DNA of 64,000 bases from Thamnidium elegans (GCA_025201345.1 JAIXMG010000013.1:434001-498000); one strand, 5' to 3'; shown: positions 11,753-24,693, counted from the first letter of the stretch. Notes: generated from the letters alone by a model not told the origin. Made by a program: numbers and translations.

Positions 11753-12154
11753 ATGGTTCCTACTTTTAATCAAATGACGCGCTTAGAAGGAATATACATA
11801 CATAGACTCAATCGAATCGTTTCTTCGGCCCGGGCGACTACTTTACAAAAAGCCGAGATGTCGTATATGACACCTGGATATTTATCTTTTCGTCAACTAG
11901 GTAATACTTTGAAGTTAAAACTGATTCGTTATATGTACTGTGGGTATTTTCCAAATCACATTGTACAAATTTTAGAAACCATGTATTACAAAAATCACTA
12001 CAATTACTTGACCAGTTTAGTCAGCAATAGTTGTTTAACTAGCACCATAAGGTATATATATCTATTTTTTCTTTTTTGTTTTTATTTTAAAAGTATGTCC
12101 ACGAAGACCAGGATGTTAATAAAAATAGTGAAAAAAAACTACTTTTTATCTTGA
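11753..12154 (+). CDS. Doubtful open frame of 133 residues, possibly part of a longer or decayed gene
   Basis: The frame has protein-like composition over its first 100 residues (LNRIVSSARATTLQKAEMSY, YLSFRQLGNTLKLKLIRYMY) and no hit I recognise. A GT donor at 12052 and an AG at 12093 would make a 42-nt intron, which is in frame, so splicing is undecided. Upstream, 11374-11750 has short stretches that look coding in different frames but that I cannot join with normal splice sites. Either this is a multi-exon gene I failed to resolve or a degenerating one. Confidence 0.3.
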   Translation: MVPTFNQMTRLEGIYIHRLNRIVSSARATTLQKAEMSYMTPGYLSFRQLGNTLKLKLIRYMYCGYFPNHIVQILETMYYKNHYNYLTSLVSNSCLTSTIRYIYLFFLFCFYFKSMSTKTRMLIKIVKKNYFLS

Positions 12155-12483
12155 AACAAGTCCAATCGTATTTCGCTCTCTCTGCCGTACAATCCCCTCG
12201 AGCCGTTGTTTTTTTTCAGCTAAAAAGGAAATATTCCCCCATAAAGAGGGAAACAGATTACTGAGAAAAAAAAAATTGAAATGGTAACCGACTGGTTTTC
12301 TTGGTTTAAAATAGCAGCCGTAGTTGTGGGTACAAAATTGGATAAAAAAATCAGCGTAAAAAAAAAAAAAAAAAAAAAAAAAGGAACTCACGTGGATTGA
12401 TATATAAAGAGAAAGGGAATAGAAAAGAGTACTATTTCTCTTTTTCTTTCCCATAACCGATTTTTTTTTACGTATATTTGCAT

Positions 12484-12952
12484 ATGTCTAATAATAAGAT
12501 CGTGAACCATAACTATACTAAACGTTCTGAGCCATCAGGTGGGTTTAAAACGATGGAGGAGTTCTATCCATTTTATTTAGGTGAGCACTGTAACATTATA
12601 AATAGAAGACTTCATGTAATAGGTAAAATAGAAGAATAAGATGTAATTATGATTTTTTTTTTCTCACATTTTAAGTAGGTTCTACCATTTCATTGTCCGT
12701 TTTTCTTTGGGCTATCAAAAGCCGCCAACCAAAATTATTTTTGCTTGGTATAATTCAAGGTTATGCTTTTGCCTGGATTGGACATTTCTTTTTTGAAAAA
12801 AAGTAAGAGTTTCTTTCTTTTTTTGTGGATTATTTCGAAAGCGTACTAACATATATACTAGTAAACCTGCTACATTTCGTTATCCTATTTGGTCGTTCCT
12901 TTGTGACTTGAGAATGTGGCGAGAAATTGTTACCGGAAAACGAGCACTTTAG
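12484..12952 (+). CDS. DUF962 / Mpo1-like membrane protein
   Basis: Three exons: 12484-12622, 12679-12802, 12862-12952. Introns are 56 and 59 nt, giving 117 residues. The DUF962 pattern is complete: FYPFYLGEHCNIINRRLHVIG with its conserved His residues, a hydrophobic hairpin (LSVFLWAI and LFLLGIIQGYAFAWIG), then HFFFEKNKPATFRYPIWS and the LRMW end. Family member Mpo1 of yeast is an ER iron-dependent dioxygenase that shortens 2-hydroxy fatty acids by alpha-oxidation. The His residues expected for metal binding are present, so a related lipid role is plausible. This is the short form of the family, so substrate and exact reaction are not implied. It stands alone between two non-coding stretches. 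Confidence 0.85.
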
Positions 12953-13046
12953 TAATGTAGTATATGTAAATAAAACGGTATTAGTTATTGTGAAAAACAC
13001 TTAAACTTCTGGCTCTTATATAAAGCTCGTTGCCTTCTTTACCAAG

Positions 13047-13077
<31 letters not shown>

Positions 13078-14449
13078 ACATGCGGCCCTGTCAGTTGTTC
13101 AAACTACTATATGAGATTATTTTCATCTTCTTTTATTTATTAGTAAATAGCTCGGTATTTTAGATTGATAACGGAAGATCTACATTGTGACAGGAATCTA
13201 TAAAGGGAAAGTCTTTGTAGATAGAAAAGCTTTTTAGTTGTTGGTTTCAAACGTTGAATATCTGACAGGTAGAGTGAAACAAAATGACAAGTTGAATGCT
13301 GTCAAAAGAGATAGGAGTGTTGCTTTATCATAAGTAAAAGAATGCTAGCACTTTCATAAAGATAATTCATCTTTTTACGTATCTAGAAATAAAGCCAAAT
13401 AACTAAATCTGTAATTGGTGTTATGTAATATATGTCTATACTATGTGTATTTGGACTTAGTAGTATTCAATCTTATAAAATTTTAAAGATACCCAAACAA
13501 TAGAATTCGACTATCTGTCGCAATTGACAAATTCCCAGCAATAATACTTTTTGTGTCCTACGTAACTGTCTTCGCTATTCGACACCATTTTGAATTGATT
13601 AATATAATCTCTTTTAAGCACATATTTAGAAGTAGCATACAGATACACTTAATGTTTAAGTAAAAGGATTTTTTGATGAGATCTAAAAACCCTGTTTATA
13701 CTTTGGAAACCCGTTTATTTAAATTTACCAGTCGCACTGTAAATTCAATGGCAATGTTGATACAAAGAAAGATGCAAGCTGACATTCAAGTAATGCGAGA
13801 AATACAAAAAGCCACTACAATATGCAATGATAATGTATACATATATATACTTTGTAAATATTATCAAATAGCGTTTAGGGTAACTTCTCTATATCGTTCT
13901 GGTTTTTGCATTATTGTTGTTGCTAAATTAACATATGATTTAATTTGTCTCCAAGCATTTGCATCGTTTCACTAGTGTACAACATCAATATATCTTAATT
14001 CTATGTGCCACATTCTTAAAAGTCTCCACACAAGAGATTTTAGCACATGTTACTTACAGTTTTGTGGTTTCAAATAGAGTATCGCCTCAATGACATTCCT
14101 GGATTCCATACTCAACTAGTTCCTGTAGCTATATGGCTACAGCAACTAGTACACGGATGAACAAATTACCCGCTGAAAGTTAATACTTTTCTAAATTATT
14201 ATTTCTGTGCCATCTATCTTTAATACCAGATACCTTTTCGAATGTTACACAGATGTAATACAACCAGGTTTTCGCAGCTAACGTTGAACATTGCCCAAAC
14301 GAGAACACAGTTACAAATTAACAGTAACACAAAATTTTGAACCATTCATAAAGGACTAGACGGACCTAAAAGAAAAGAAAAAGTTTTTTTCTCTTAATTC
14401 TCTGCACTTTTTTCTTTTGTTTCTTTTAACTTATAAATAAGTAAATAAA
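12953..14449. other. Intergenic region, no gene seen
   Basis: About 1.5 kb of AT-rich sequence upstream of the P450 fusion gene, with a 28-base poly(A) run near 13049. A 100-codon frame around 13673 needs a TTG start and has no recognisable similarity. I do not call it a gene. Confidence 0.5.
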
Positions 14450-17400
14450 ATGTCTACGAAAACTAGTTTGATCGCTGTGTTGCAAACGTCAACAAACGTA
14501 GAGAAGGATGGTGTGATTATCCAACTTTCTGGTGGCTCTACACTTCAAACTGTACGGACTACCATTTCAAAGAAGCTTGGCGTTTTTGTGCCTTTAGATG
14601 AAATTATGCTTTATAATGCTGAGAAAGTTATTTTAGAGGACATGGAAGAAATTCGCAAGCAACAGACTATTTACGTTTCCGTTGTCGGTGGTATCAAAAC
14701 ACAGTTTCCTGGCCCAAGAAAGTATCCTCTCATTGGTAGTTTATATGAATTATTACCCGACCTGTAAGTAAAGATGAAATTCAAAAATATATATAGTTTA
14801 GTACTATCGCTAACGATATAAACAGCGTCGTAGGGTTCGAAAATCAATTTAAAAAACATGGAAGTTTGATTGAAGCTGGTATTTTTAGTCAAAGTATTTT
14901 CTCTACTTGTGACCCTGCCGTTGCTGAAGCTTTCGCAAAAGAATCCGAGTTTTTCACCAAAGTTATTTCTGGAAATTTAGCTGAAGTAAAGGCATTCACC
15001 GGAAATGGTTTATTTACCTCCGATACTGATGATATGGATTGGCAATTAGCCCATAAGCTGTTAATGCCTGCTTTCAGTTCTCGTGCAATTAAGGTATGTT
15101 ATCCATAGGTTTTGGTAATGGTCGTTTACTTACATAGATTATGCAGGCATATCAAGTAGAGATGGGTAAGGTTGCACAACAGACAATTAAATTGCTTGAA
15201 ACATTTGCACCAGAGGAACCTGTTGAATTAATTACATGGACAACAAACTTGACCTTCGAAACGATTGGTAAAATTGGTTTCGGTTATAGCTTCGATATTT
15301 TGAAAGATAAAAGTGCACCACCTCACGATTTCATTGAAGCTATGGGTTATTGTCTTAGAATGGTATTCGTCCGTTTCAAGCAACCTGGTTTCATGAAACA
15401 ATTACCTATTGAGCAAAACCGTAAATTTGAAGAAGCAAAGAAGCTGATGCATACTATTGTCGATGAAGTTGTTGCTGAAAGAAAGAGAAGTCCTGACGCT
15501 ACTAACAGTGAAAAGGATCTTTTAGGCTTCATGTTGAATGCCCGTGACGAACATAATTTGGGTCTCAGTGACGAAAACATCAGAGATCAAGTAATTACCT
15601 TTTTAATTGCTGGACATGAAACTACCTCTGCGACTTTGTCTTTCAGTTTCTACGAGATCGCTCGTAATAAAGAGATCCAACAAAAGGTATTACAAGAAAT
15701 TGCTAATGCTGGTATTACACACGATAAATTGCCTACTTCGGAACAGATTGGAAAATTAAAGTATATCCGTATGTTGGTCAAGGAATGTTTACGTTTATAT
15801 ACCCCTGTCGGTAACTTGAACAGATATTGTCTTAAGGATTGTATTCTTCCTGGTGGTTACTTGTTAAAGAAGGATTCTACAGCTGTCGTGAACTTAAGAT
15901 CTATGCATTGGAGTGATGAAGTATATCCTGATGCCATGAAATTTGACCCCGAGCGTTGGACCCCTGAGGAAGAACAAAAGAGAAACCGTTTCTCTTGGTT
16001 ACCATTTAGTAACGGTGTCAGAAGTTGTATTGGTATGGCCTTTGCTTACCAAGAAATCTTGACTGTTTTATCGATGGTACTCAGCAAATTTGAAATTGTT
16101 TATGGTAACATTTTTTTCTAGAAAAAAAAATAAATTTATACTTAATATATTCCTTTCTCTTTTTTTTAAAAAAAAACTAGACGGACCTCCTATTAGCAGA
16201 GATGTCGATAGTCCTACCACTCGTCCTTTTGGTTTCTTTGTCAATATTCGTCCTCGTACAAATATGCCTGAACCCAACGGCGAAGATGTCTACGGGACTG
16301 CCGCCGAGGAAGATGTTGTATTCGATATCCCCAAGGATGTTAAGGTAACTGAGGTTGCAACTCCTATTCTGGAGAACCCAGCTAAATCTGCTGAACTTCC
16401 TCCTGTTACATTTTTGTTTGGTACACAAACCGGTACTTCCCAAGATTATGCCAGTCAACTTGCTAAACAAGCAAAGGGTTTTGGTTTTAAAAACGTTACA
16501 CTCTGCCAAATGGACAGATGGAAGGCTTTGAAGGAAGGAAAATACGATGGTCCTAAGGACAAATTAGGTTTACGAGAGTTGGTAGTTGTGTGTACTGCTA
16601 CTTACAAGTAAGTTTATATATTAATTATTCCTGTAAACATTGTAATAACATAACTTTAGTGGTCTACCTCCTGATTCAGCAGAGAACTTTGATCTTTTCC
16701 TTGATAACTCTATCGAACAGGGCGAAAATAAAGCTTTAGACGGTTTATTATACACTGTTTTCGGTTGTGGTAACAAGAATTGGCGTACATATCAAAGTTT
16801 TCCTAAAAAGATTGATAGTACTTTCGAAGAATTGGGCGCAGAACGTTTCTTCCCCGCTGGTCAAGGAAATGCTGACGGTGATATCGACTCTCAATTCCAA
16901 GAATGGTCTGCTCATTTCTGGGTCCGTACTTTACAGTACTTTAGATTAAGTACATCGAGCCCTTCTAACCCTATCGTTCATGCTGCACCAGTTCTTGATG
17001 GATCTGACATTAAGGTGAAGTTGACTTATATTAAGACTGACGATGACGAGAAGTTTAATGCCGCCAAAAACAATCAAAATACTATTCCCAATGCTACTGT
17101 TTTAGCCATTCGCGAATTGCATAACAAGCAGAACTCGGATAGAAGTACCTGTCATATTGAAATTGATGTATCAAAGGTACCTGCTCTTAGTGACCAATAT
17201 CTTTACCAACCTGGCGATCATTTAGAAATTATGCCCGCCAACGATGAAAATGTAGTTCGAGATGTTGCCTTAGGTTTTGGCTTGGTTTTGGACGCTGCTT
17301 TTGAAATTAATCCCGAGTGTTTGGAAGAAATATCTTCTCGTTCTCTTGCTGCCGTAATTAAGGGACCTTGTACTGTTAGAAATGCTTTAACTTATTATGC

Positions 17401-18310
17401 CGACATTCTTTCTCCTCCTTCTCGTAGTATGTTGGGTATCTTCGCTACTCAATTACAAAAGACTTCACCAGAAACCGCTGCAACTTTTGAAAAATTAACT
17501 GCTCCCGATAATAATGGTGTTGATCAATACCCTGATTTTATCAAGAAGTACCGCACATTATTGGATCTTCAAGAAGGATTCCCTCAAGTTAATCAACTCG
17601 ATCTTGGCCAATTCTTGGCAGCTGTTACTGTAGTTCAGCCTCGTCGTTATTCCATTGCATCATCTCCTTCTATCCATAACTCTACCGCCACTATTGCTGT
17701 TGGTGTCGTAACTGATTCAATCAACGATAAGCAATATCCTGGTTTAGCATCAACCTACCTTTCTAAGCTCGAAATGAACGCACCTGTCCGTGCTTCTTTC
17801 AAATCTTCCAAGAATACTTTCGGTCTTCCTGAAGACCACAAGGTTCCTTTGATTTTAGTTGCTGCTGGTACTGGTCTCGCTCCCTTTATGGGCTTCCTTC
17901 AAGAAAGATCTTTACATGCTGATGCTGCTCCTTGTGTTGTATACTTTGGTTGTCGCCATCCCGATCAAGATTATATTTACAGAGAGGAATTAGCTGAATT
18001 TGTCGATAGCAAAGTTATTTCTAAATTAAACGTTGTGCATTCCCGTTTCAACCCTAATACACCTCAAAAGTATGTACAACATACAATCTCCAGCCAAGCC
18101 CCTGAAGTTTGGCAATTATTGAATGGTAGCGAAAATAACTTACCTGCTTCTGTTTATGTTTGTGGTGCTGGTAACATGAGTCGTGATGTTCGCATTGTTT
18201 TTGAAACTATGGCTGTAAGCTTTGGTGCAGTGCCGTCTAAAGAAGAGGCAAAGCAATTTATTGACCAACTTATTGATGAAAGACGCTATAATGAAGATAC
18301 ATGGGCATAA
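14450..18310 (+). CDS. Self-sufficient cytochrome P450-reductase fusion (CYP505-like) with an extra N-terminal beta-grasp domain
   Basis: Five exons: 14450-14763, 14826-15093, 15138-16104, 16181-16607, 16660-18310. Introns are 62, 44, 76 and 52 nt, giving 1208 residues. Order of domains: a ubiquitin/doublecortin-like region at about 5-78, then the P450 from FPGPRKYPLIGSLYEL. The P450 has AGHETT at about 352, the ExxR helix (KECLRL) and the haem loop FSNGVRSCIG with the Cys ligand near 491. The FMN domain follows (FGTQTGTSQDYA near 596), then FAD binding (RRYSIASSP near 987), NADPH binding (AAGTGLAPF, YVCGAGNMSRD) and the near-terminal aromatic (DTWA). Bacterial P450 BM3 and fungal P450foxy have this P450-reductase plan at about 1050-1070 residues and hydroxylate fatty acids near the chain end. 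The roughly 80-residue N-terminal domain is not part of them. All redox motifs are intact, so the enzyme should be active. No membrane anchor is visible. Confidence 0.93.
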
Positions 18311-20281
18311 TATTTAACATGTGTACTCAATTCATACTCTCCATATAAAAATTATTTAACCAAAGCAAATTATTAGTGAAACATATGTATATCGTGCTTC
18401 GTCTATTATCACATAATTGTAATGTTTATTTTGGCTTATTGTTTGGGCTTACTTACATGCCAGTCTCTCCTAAATTACTCATTTTCATTTTAACTTCCAC
18501 ATATATTTGCACATTTTGAATGATTTGAGTTGTATAGGGAAGTTAGTTGGCATCTTTATTTCTTTTTTTTTTTAGTTAAGTACGTATTTATATTCATATA
18601 GTATAGTATTACTACGAACAGTTTGGCTTTCGAGTTTTCGTAGAATAATATATACAGTATATTTCTCTGTAAAATAGCTTGAGTGGGTTTAGGAACTATT
18701 TAAATTATTATAACCCATCATTGTTCGTCCGTTATCCTTTTAAAACAGTCGTTTTTATACGAACATTCAGGCATCACTTCTAAAAAAGTAATTTTATTAG
18801 TGTTTAAAATAAGGTGTTTTCTGTGTATAATTAAAAGCCAGGAAATGGTACTTTTGTCCAAGTTACTTAGTGAAAGTTAGTCATCAAGTCATTGTCTTTA
18901 ACATCAAATATTGAAAACCGCTTGTTATTTTATATTTTTCTCGATTTTTTCTACTTTTTTTTGGCTGTTCATTTTTGGTCATTTTTGATCATTTTGGGGG
19001 GTCAACCCCTTTTATTTTTCGATTTTTTTTCTCATATTTTTTGCAATTACTCCCGATCTACTTTGCTTTTATTTGTGAAAAAAACAATGCTAATAAAGTA
19101 CTCTTTTAGGTGCATCTAATCCATCTAAAAATATGTTTTTACTAAAAACACTGAGCGAGTGATCAATGTTTAAAGACGTTTTTTTTTTACTAAAATTCGA
19201 GTTAAGCGGAACTTAAAATAGCGTTTTCTTTAAAGCGCGTTTTCTCGCTCATTTTTGGTTGTAGCACTTTTATTTATAAATAAACAATAAAGGGTTTTTA
19301 AAGATCTATAATTGTTGCTATAACTAAAAATAGTAATAAAAAACTACATTTTATATAACCACGTAAATGAAAAAATCGAGAAAAATTGTTACACAAAAAA
19401 CGCGTGTCATTTTTCCAAAAAAAAAGTTATTTTTAAACAGTGATTACTCTTTCAATTTTTGAATTAAAAATTTTATTTAAAATGGATTAGATGCGTCTAA
19501 ACGAGTACTTTACTATCCTTGTTTTTTTAACAAAGAAAGCCAAATTGGATCCGGAGTAATCGCAAAAAAAACCGTGATTTTTGGCCAAAAAACAAAAGGG
19601 GTTGACCCCCAAAAATGAAAATCGAAAAAAAAAAAAAGTACGTTTTTAATTTTTTTTATCAAAGATGTATTTGAAACAACTATTTTGTATTATACAACTT
19701 GGGTCCGAAACGCGTTTCCTGTTTCTTAATAAACTAAAGACTATTATTTATTATAGCTGCTAAAATTAGCAGTGATTTCCTGTGTGAGCGATTTTTAAAC
19801 TGCAATATCTCAGCGAACTTTTTTCGTTATGTAGCAGTAAATAAATGTCTATCAGTTTATTTAATTACGCCACTAGGGGTTGATATTGAGCGTTTTATCG
19901 GTGACGCCTAGTGAAAAAAAGCTTATTTTTCTCTTTCTCGGTGCTATTACAAGTCGATATCTTAGTCTCTGATATATTTCGTTACTAATCTAGGTATTTT
20001 ATCTACCTCATATACTACACATACTATACAATTTTGATGTGCAATATTCAATATACACACAGAAAAAAAGAATTTAACTAAATAAAGATCGAGAAAAGCT
20101 TAACGTAATAAGATTACAATTGATAACCATAATTTTTTTTTTAATGCAATTGCTGAAAAACAAGTTTGATTGGATCATTTTTTAAAATTGAGTGTATTTA
20201 TAAGCCACCTGTCAAAAAAGCGAAAATTTACTTTTTTTTTTTTTGTAATATTTTTTTTCCCTTTCTAATTGAAAATAAATA
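18311..20281. other. Intergenic region carrying a foldback element
   Basis: About 2 kb without a credible gene. The part from 18990 to 19616 is a long inverted repeat (separate entry). The remainder is AT-rich. A smaller inverted pair, CACTAGG and CCTAGTG, lies near 19870-19915. The promoter of PWP2 is at the right end. Confidence 0.55.
18990..19616. mobile_element. Foldback / MITE-like element with about 135-bp imperfect terminal inverted repeats
   Basis: The left arm, 18990-19125, and the reverse complement of the right arm, 19482-19616, align over their whole length. Shared blocks include GGGGGTCAACCCCTTTT, ATTACTCC, AGTACTC and GCATCTAATCCAT. The outer block contains the palindrome GGGGTCAACCCC. 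The about 355 bp between the arms is AT-rich with no coding frame. This is the shape of a non-autonomous DNA transposon or foldback element. I could not fix a target-site duplication, so the outer ends may extend a few bases further. Confidence 0.65.
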
Positions 20282-23200
20282 ATGAAATCATCATACAAGG
20301 TGAAATAATAATAAAAAAAAAGATTAAAGACAAACTTTTTGTGTGCAATGACTAACGTTTATATAATAATAATAATATAGTTTTCCAACCTTTTAGGTAC
20401 AGTTTATACCGGTGCTAATGTGCTTTTCACACCAGACGGAAACTCTGTATTGAGTCCTGTCGGTAATCGTGTTTCCATGTTTGATCTCGTCAAGTAAATA
20501 ACAATATTATCAACACATTAAACAATGGAAACTAAACCTCTGTTTTTTTTAAAAAAAATATAGCAACACCTCATGTACACTTCCTTTCGAAATGCGTAAA
20601 AATATTGATCAAATGGCACTTTCACCTAATGGAACGCTTTTAGTTACTATCGATAAAGGTAAACTAAAATACCTCTTTTTTTTTCTCGAGAAAAAAAAAC
20701 ATGTACTTATATAATTTACCAATTTTAGATGGCCGTGCACTTTTAATCAATTTATCTCGTAGAGTTGTTCTTCACAACATGAACTTTAAGGGAAGAGCTA
20801 GAGCAATCAAGTTTAGTCCTGACGGTAAATATTTTGCTATTACAAACGAAAAGAATGTCAATATTTGGAAAGCTCCTGGACATACTCGTGAATTCGCTCC
20901 ATTTGTACTTTATTTCACAGCTGTTGGTCATCACGACGCTGTTACCAATGTTAACTGGAGTCCCGATTCAAAGTACGGAAAAAAAAACTAACAACTTTAT
21001 TATATCCATAATTGACAACTCTTCTTTATTAAAAAAAAATAGATACTTTATTACATCTTCCAAAGACATGACTTGTCGTATTTATACAGTCGATAGAAGC
21101 ATCCCTGATTTTGTTTCTTCTACACTCTCTGGACATCGTGATTATATTATTAATGCTTGGTTCTCTTCTGATATGAAGAACGTAAGTTTTTTTTTTTTTC
21201 AAGAGTAGGCCTATAAGAGACGTAATTTTTTTTAATAATTTTCTTCTTCTTCAATAGATTTACTCTGTCAGTAGAGACGGTTCTTTATTTCAATGGAAGA
21301 ACTCAACGTACGCAGCAATGCACGAGGATTCAGATACTGAAATGGTTGAATTGGATGAGGACGGTAACGAAGTTGTACGTGTAGATAAAGTAAAATGGAG
21401 AATTCAAAAGAAGAATTACTTTAATTCTGTTAGTGTTAAAGTAACCGAAGCTCAATTTTTCGCAGCCAGTAATTTGGTTGTTGTTGGTTTTGCTAACGGT
21501 GTTTTCGGTATTTATGAAGTGCCCAACTTTACCACTATTCATACTTTAAGTATTTCACAGAAAAAGATCGATACTGTTGCTATTAATGCAACCGGCGAAT
21601 GGCTTGCGTTCGGTTCTGCTGCACTTGGACAATTATTAGTCTGGGAATGGCAATCAGAGACATACGTATTAAAACAACAAGGGCATTACTACGACATTAA
21701 CTCAGTTTCATATTCATCTGATGGACAATCACTTGCTACAGGTGGAGACGACGGTAAAGTTAAAGTTTGGAACACTGCATCAGGATTTTGTTTTGTTACT
21801 TTCAGCGAACACAGCAGTGGTGTTAAAGCCGTTGAATTTGCAAAGCAAGGTCAAGTTTTATTTTCAGCTAGTATGGATGGTACTGTGCGCGCATTTGATT
21901 TAGTTCGTTACCGTAATTTCCGTACTTTCACTAGTCCTAATCCCGTTCAATTCACATCACTTGCTGTTGATCCTAGTGGAGAAATTGTCTGTGCTGGTAC
22001 AATGGATACATTTGAAATCTTTGTTTGGAGTGTACAGACTGGTAAATTATTAGATATCTTGGCTGGTCACACCGGACCCATTAGCTCGTTGGCATTTTCT
22101 CCTACTGGTATGATTCTTGTCAGTGGTAGTTGGGATCATTCTGCTCGTACTTGGGATATCTTTGGACGTAGTAAGAGTATTGAAACACTTGTTCATCAAT
22201 CTGAAGTATTGGCAGTTGCATTTAAACCTGATGGTAAAGAAATTGCCGCCGCTACATTGGACGGTCAAATTACATTCTGGGATATTGAAGAAGCTACTAT
22301 TATCAGTACAGTAGAAGGACGTAAAGATATTATGGGTGGTCGTAAACAAGATGATCGTACATCTGCCGATAACGCAGCTTCTGGTAAATGCTTCAATTCT
22401 ATTTGTTATACAGCAGATGGTTCAAGTCTTATTGGATCTGGTACCAGTAAATATATTTGTATTTATGATGTTACAAGTTCATTCCTTATCAAGAAGTTCC
22501 AAATTTCAAAGAACCTTTCATTAGACGGTACACAAGAAATGTTGAACTCTAAATATATGACAGAGTTTGGTAGCTTGGAAGAATTAGAGGATGAGGGATC
22601 TGATCGTGAAGAACGTATTGATTTATCATTACCAGGTACTCGCTCTGGCGATATGTCAGTGAGAGCTACAAGACCCGAAGCTAAATCAATGGCTGTTCGT
22701 TTCTCACCTACAGGTCGTTCTTGGGCTGCATCTACTACTGATGGTCTTATGATTTATTCTTTAGATGAAGATATTCTCTTCGATCCATTTGATCTTGAAA
22801 TTGATATTACACCCGAAACTGTCTTGGAGGCACTTGCTGATAAAGAATACCTCAAGTCACTTTGTATGGCCTTCCGTTTGAATGAAAAACCCTTGTTACA
22901 TACTGTATTTGAAAGTATTCCCCCAGAGTCCGTTGATCTTGTTGCTCGTAGTATGCCCGAAAAGTATCTCTTTAAATTATTATCTTTTGTTGGTATGCAT
23001 ATGGAAACAAGTCCTCATATCGAATTCCATTTAATGTGGGTTACCAGTATCATGACTGCACATGGTAGATATCTTCGTGATCATCGTGGTCAATTTCAAC
23101 CTGTATTTAGAGCTTTACATAAGGGTGTTAATCGTGTCCGTGATGATATTGCCACATTGTAAGTCTTTTTTTATTTCTTTTTGTAAATGTACCCTAACTA

Positions 23201-23299
23201 ATTTTTTTTTATAGGTGTGATTCAAATCAATATACTCTCAAATATCTTCTTACACAACAAACCATTGCTGCTCGTAAGGAAGCTACTATGGAGGAGTAA
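20282..23299 (+). CDS. PWP2: PWP2/UTP1, WD-repeat protein of the small-subunit processome
   Basis: Seven exons: 20282-20299, 20381-20493, 20564-20658, 20729-20972, 21043-21181, 21258-23158, 23215-23299. Introns are 56-81 nt, giving 864 residues. The first exon is only 18 nt (MKSSYK) and joins to FSNLLGTVY, the conserved N-terminus. Two beta-propellers follow; well-conserved blades include GQLLVWEWQSETYVLKQQGH, GGDDGKVKVWNTASGFCFVT and SMDGTVRAFDLVRYRNFRTF. The C-terminal helical UTP12-type domain lies at about 690-850. PWP2 belongs to the UTP-B complex that binds the 5' ETS of pre-rRNA in the nucleolus. A poly(A) signal-like AATAAA is found about 75 bp after the stop. Length matches yeast and human proteins. 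Confidence 0.95.
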
Positions 23300-23419
23300 T
23301 GTATACATATATCTCTTTTTCACCCATTCTTTTCATTTTTACTGTATCATTTTGCAACGCGCTTTTTTGAGAAAATAAATATATTTTTTTTATATACAAA
23401 GTACGTTTTTTTTTATTTG

Positions 23420-24264
23420 TTAATCTGTTTCCATAACGTCTGTTGGATATTGAGTGGCGACGGTATCAACCATTTCTGTGGCGACGTTTTCAGACATTTC
23501 TGTATCTTCAATTGTTGTCTTACTTTCAGCTAATAATGCCTCTTCAACAGGAGCAGCCGACTAAAAAGATGACTGTATTAGATTTTTTTTTATATATTTA
23601 TGTGTATGTGTTTATTACCAATACAAAATCGTCTAATAACTTGTCAAACAGATCAACCTTCTTTCGAATCTTTCTATTCTCTTTTATTAACTTTGCTCTT
23701 TCGATTTCAAGAGCTTCCTTTTGTCCCTTTAACCTAATTATAAGCTATATAAATAAATAAAGCAATTCGCACGTAAACTATATATAAAAACCTTACGCTG
23801 TTCTCACCACCAATTCGTATTTTAATCTATTAATCATGAGTTGATGAGGATTATCTGAATTTTGTAAATATTCTGGTCCAGCCTTTGCTAAAAATTCCTC
23901 TAATGGTATAAGTTCCACATCCTCATAAACTGATCTACGTTTTTTTTTAAAAAAAAAGAAGTTAAAAACGTTTATTGTTCACTAATGCTGTTGTTTTTTT
24001 ACCTAAAGTCTCGACATTGTACTATTTCCTCTAAAATATGTTTTCTTTCATACATTACATCTTGAAGTTCTAATCTTTTTTCATTCATATTAGTTTTAGC
24101 ATCATGAGTTGATTGTCTACTATCTTTGGTGGAAGCATATGCAACAGTATGAAGATCAATAAGTCTATCAAAGTTTTCTTGAATTAACGATTGTTCTGCT
24201 TTGCCAAATCGTTGTTCAAGAATCCCCTATCATCATGTATTTTAGATATAAATTTTCGTGTTTT

Positions 24265-24308
<44 letters not shown>

Positions 24309-24404
24309 CTCGACTTTCTTTTGCATTTGAGTGACGAGTACTGTTTGAACTTCACCAGCTACTTTATCAATTTCTTCTAATGCTGCAGTATGAGGATTTG
24401 GCAT
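23420..24404 (-). CDS. THOC5: Short THO complex subunit 5 (THOC5) homologue
   Basis: Five exons: 24404-24309, 24226-24003, 23934-23797, 23733-23619, 23560-23420. Introns are 82, 68, 63 and 58 nt, giving 237 residues. The core matches the N-terminal half of THOC5: HDAKTNMNEKRLELQDVMYE, ILEEIVQCRDF, then YEDVELIPLEEFLAKAGPEY and PHQLMINRLKYEL. The rest is coiled coil with an acidic, Thr-rich tail. THOC5 is part of THO/TREX, which couples transcription to mRNA export. The animal protein is about 680 residues; here the C-terminal part is absent, as in other short fungal forms. The first intron contains a CT/TC microsatellite (about 24264-24306). The gene converges on PWP2 with about 120 bp between stops. 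Confidence 0.75.
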
Positions 24405-24693
24405 AATAAAAATGTGTATTAAAGAGTATTAAAGAAAAAAAAAGAATAAAAAAGTAGGGTTGATTTTAATTTTGAAAAAAATCGCTTTATAAGCCACTAT
24501 TGATAAGAAGAGAAAGTGCCTACTCTTTTCTAAAAAAAACACACACACGGCCTCGTTCGGCTGTATCAACAAAGGAAAACGTTAGTTCCGCACTATACGA
24601 ATTCGTATTGTCACTTCAAATAAAAAGAAAAAGAGGCTTTTTATAATATTATATATCAATTAAAAGACACTGGGAAAAGTTATTAATTTCTTT

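Noticed and set aside
24264..24306. CT/TC repeat that could be read as an Arg-Glu-rich extension of the THOC5 first exon
   Set aside because: A GT donor lies right after the conserved exon end and the next exon restores the family pattern, so the repeat is intronic.
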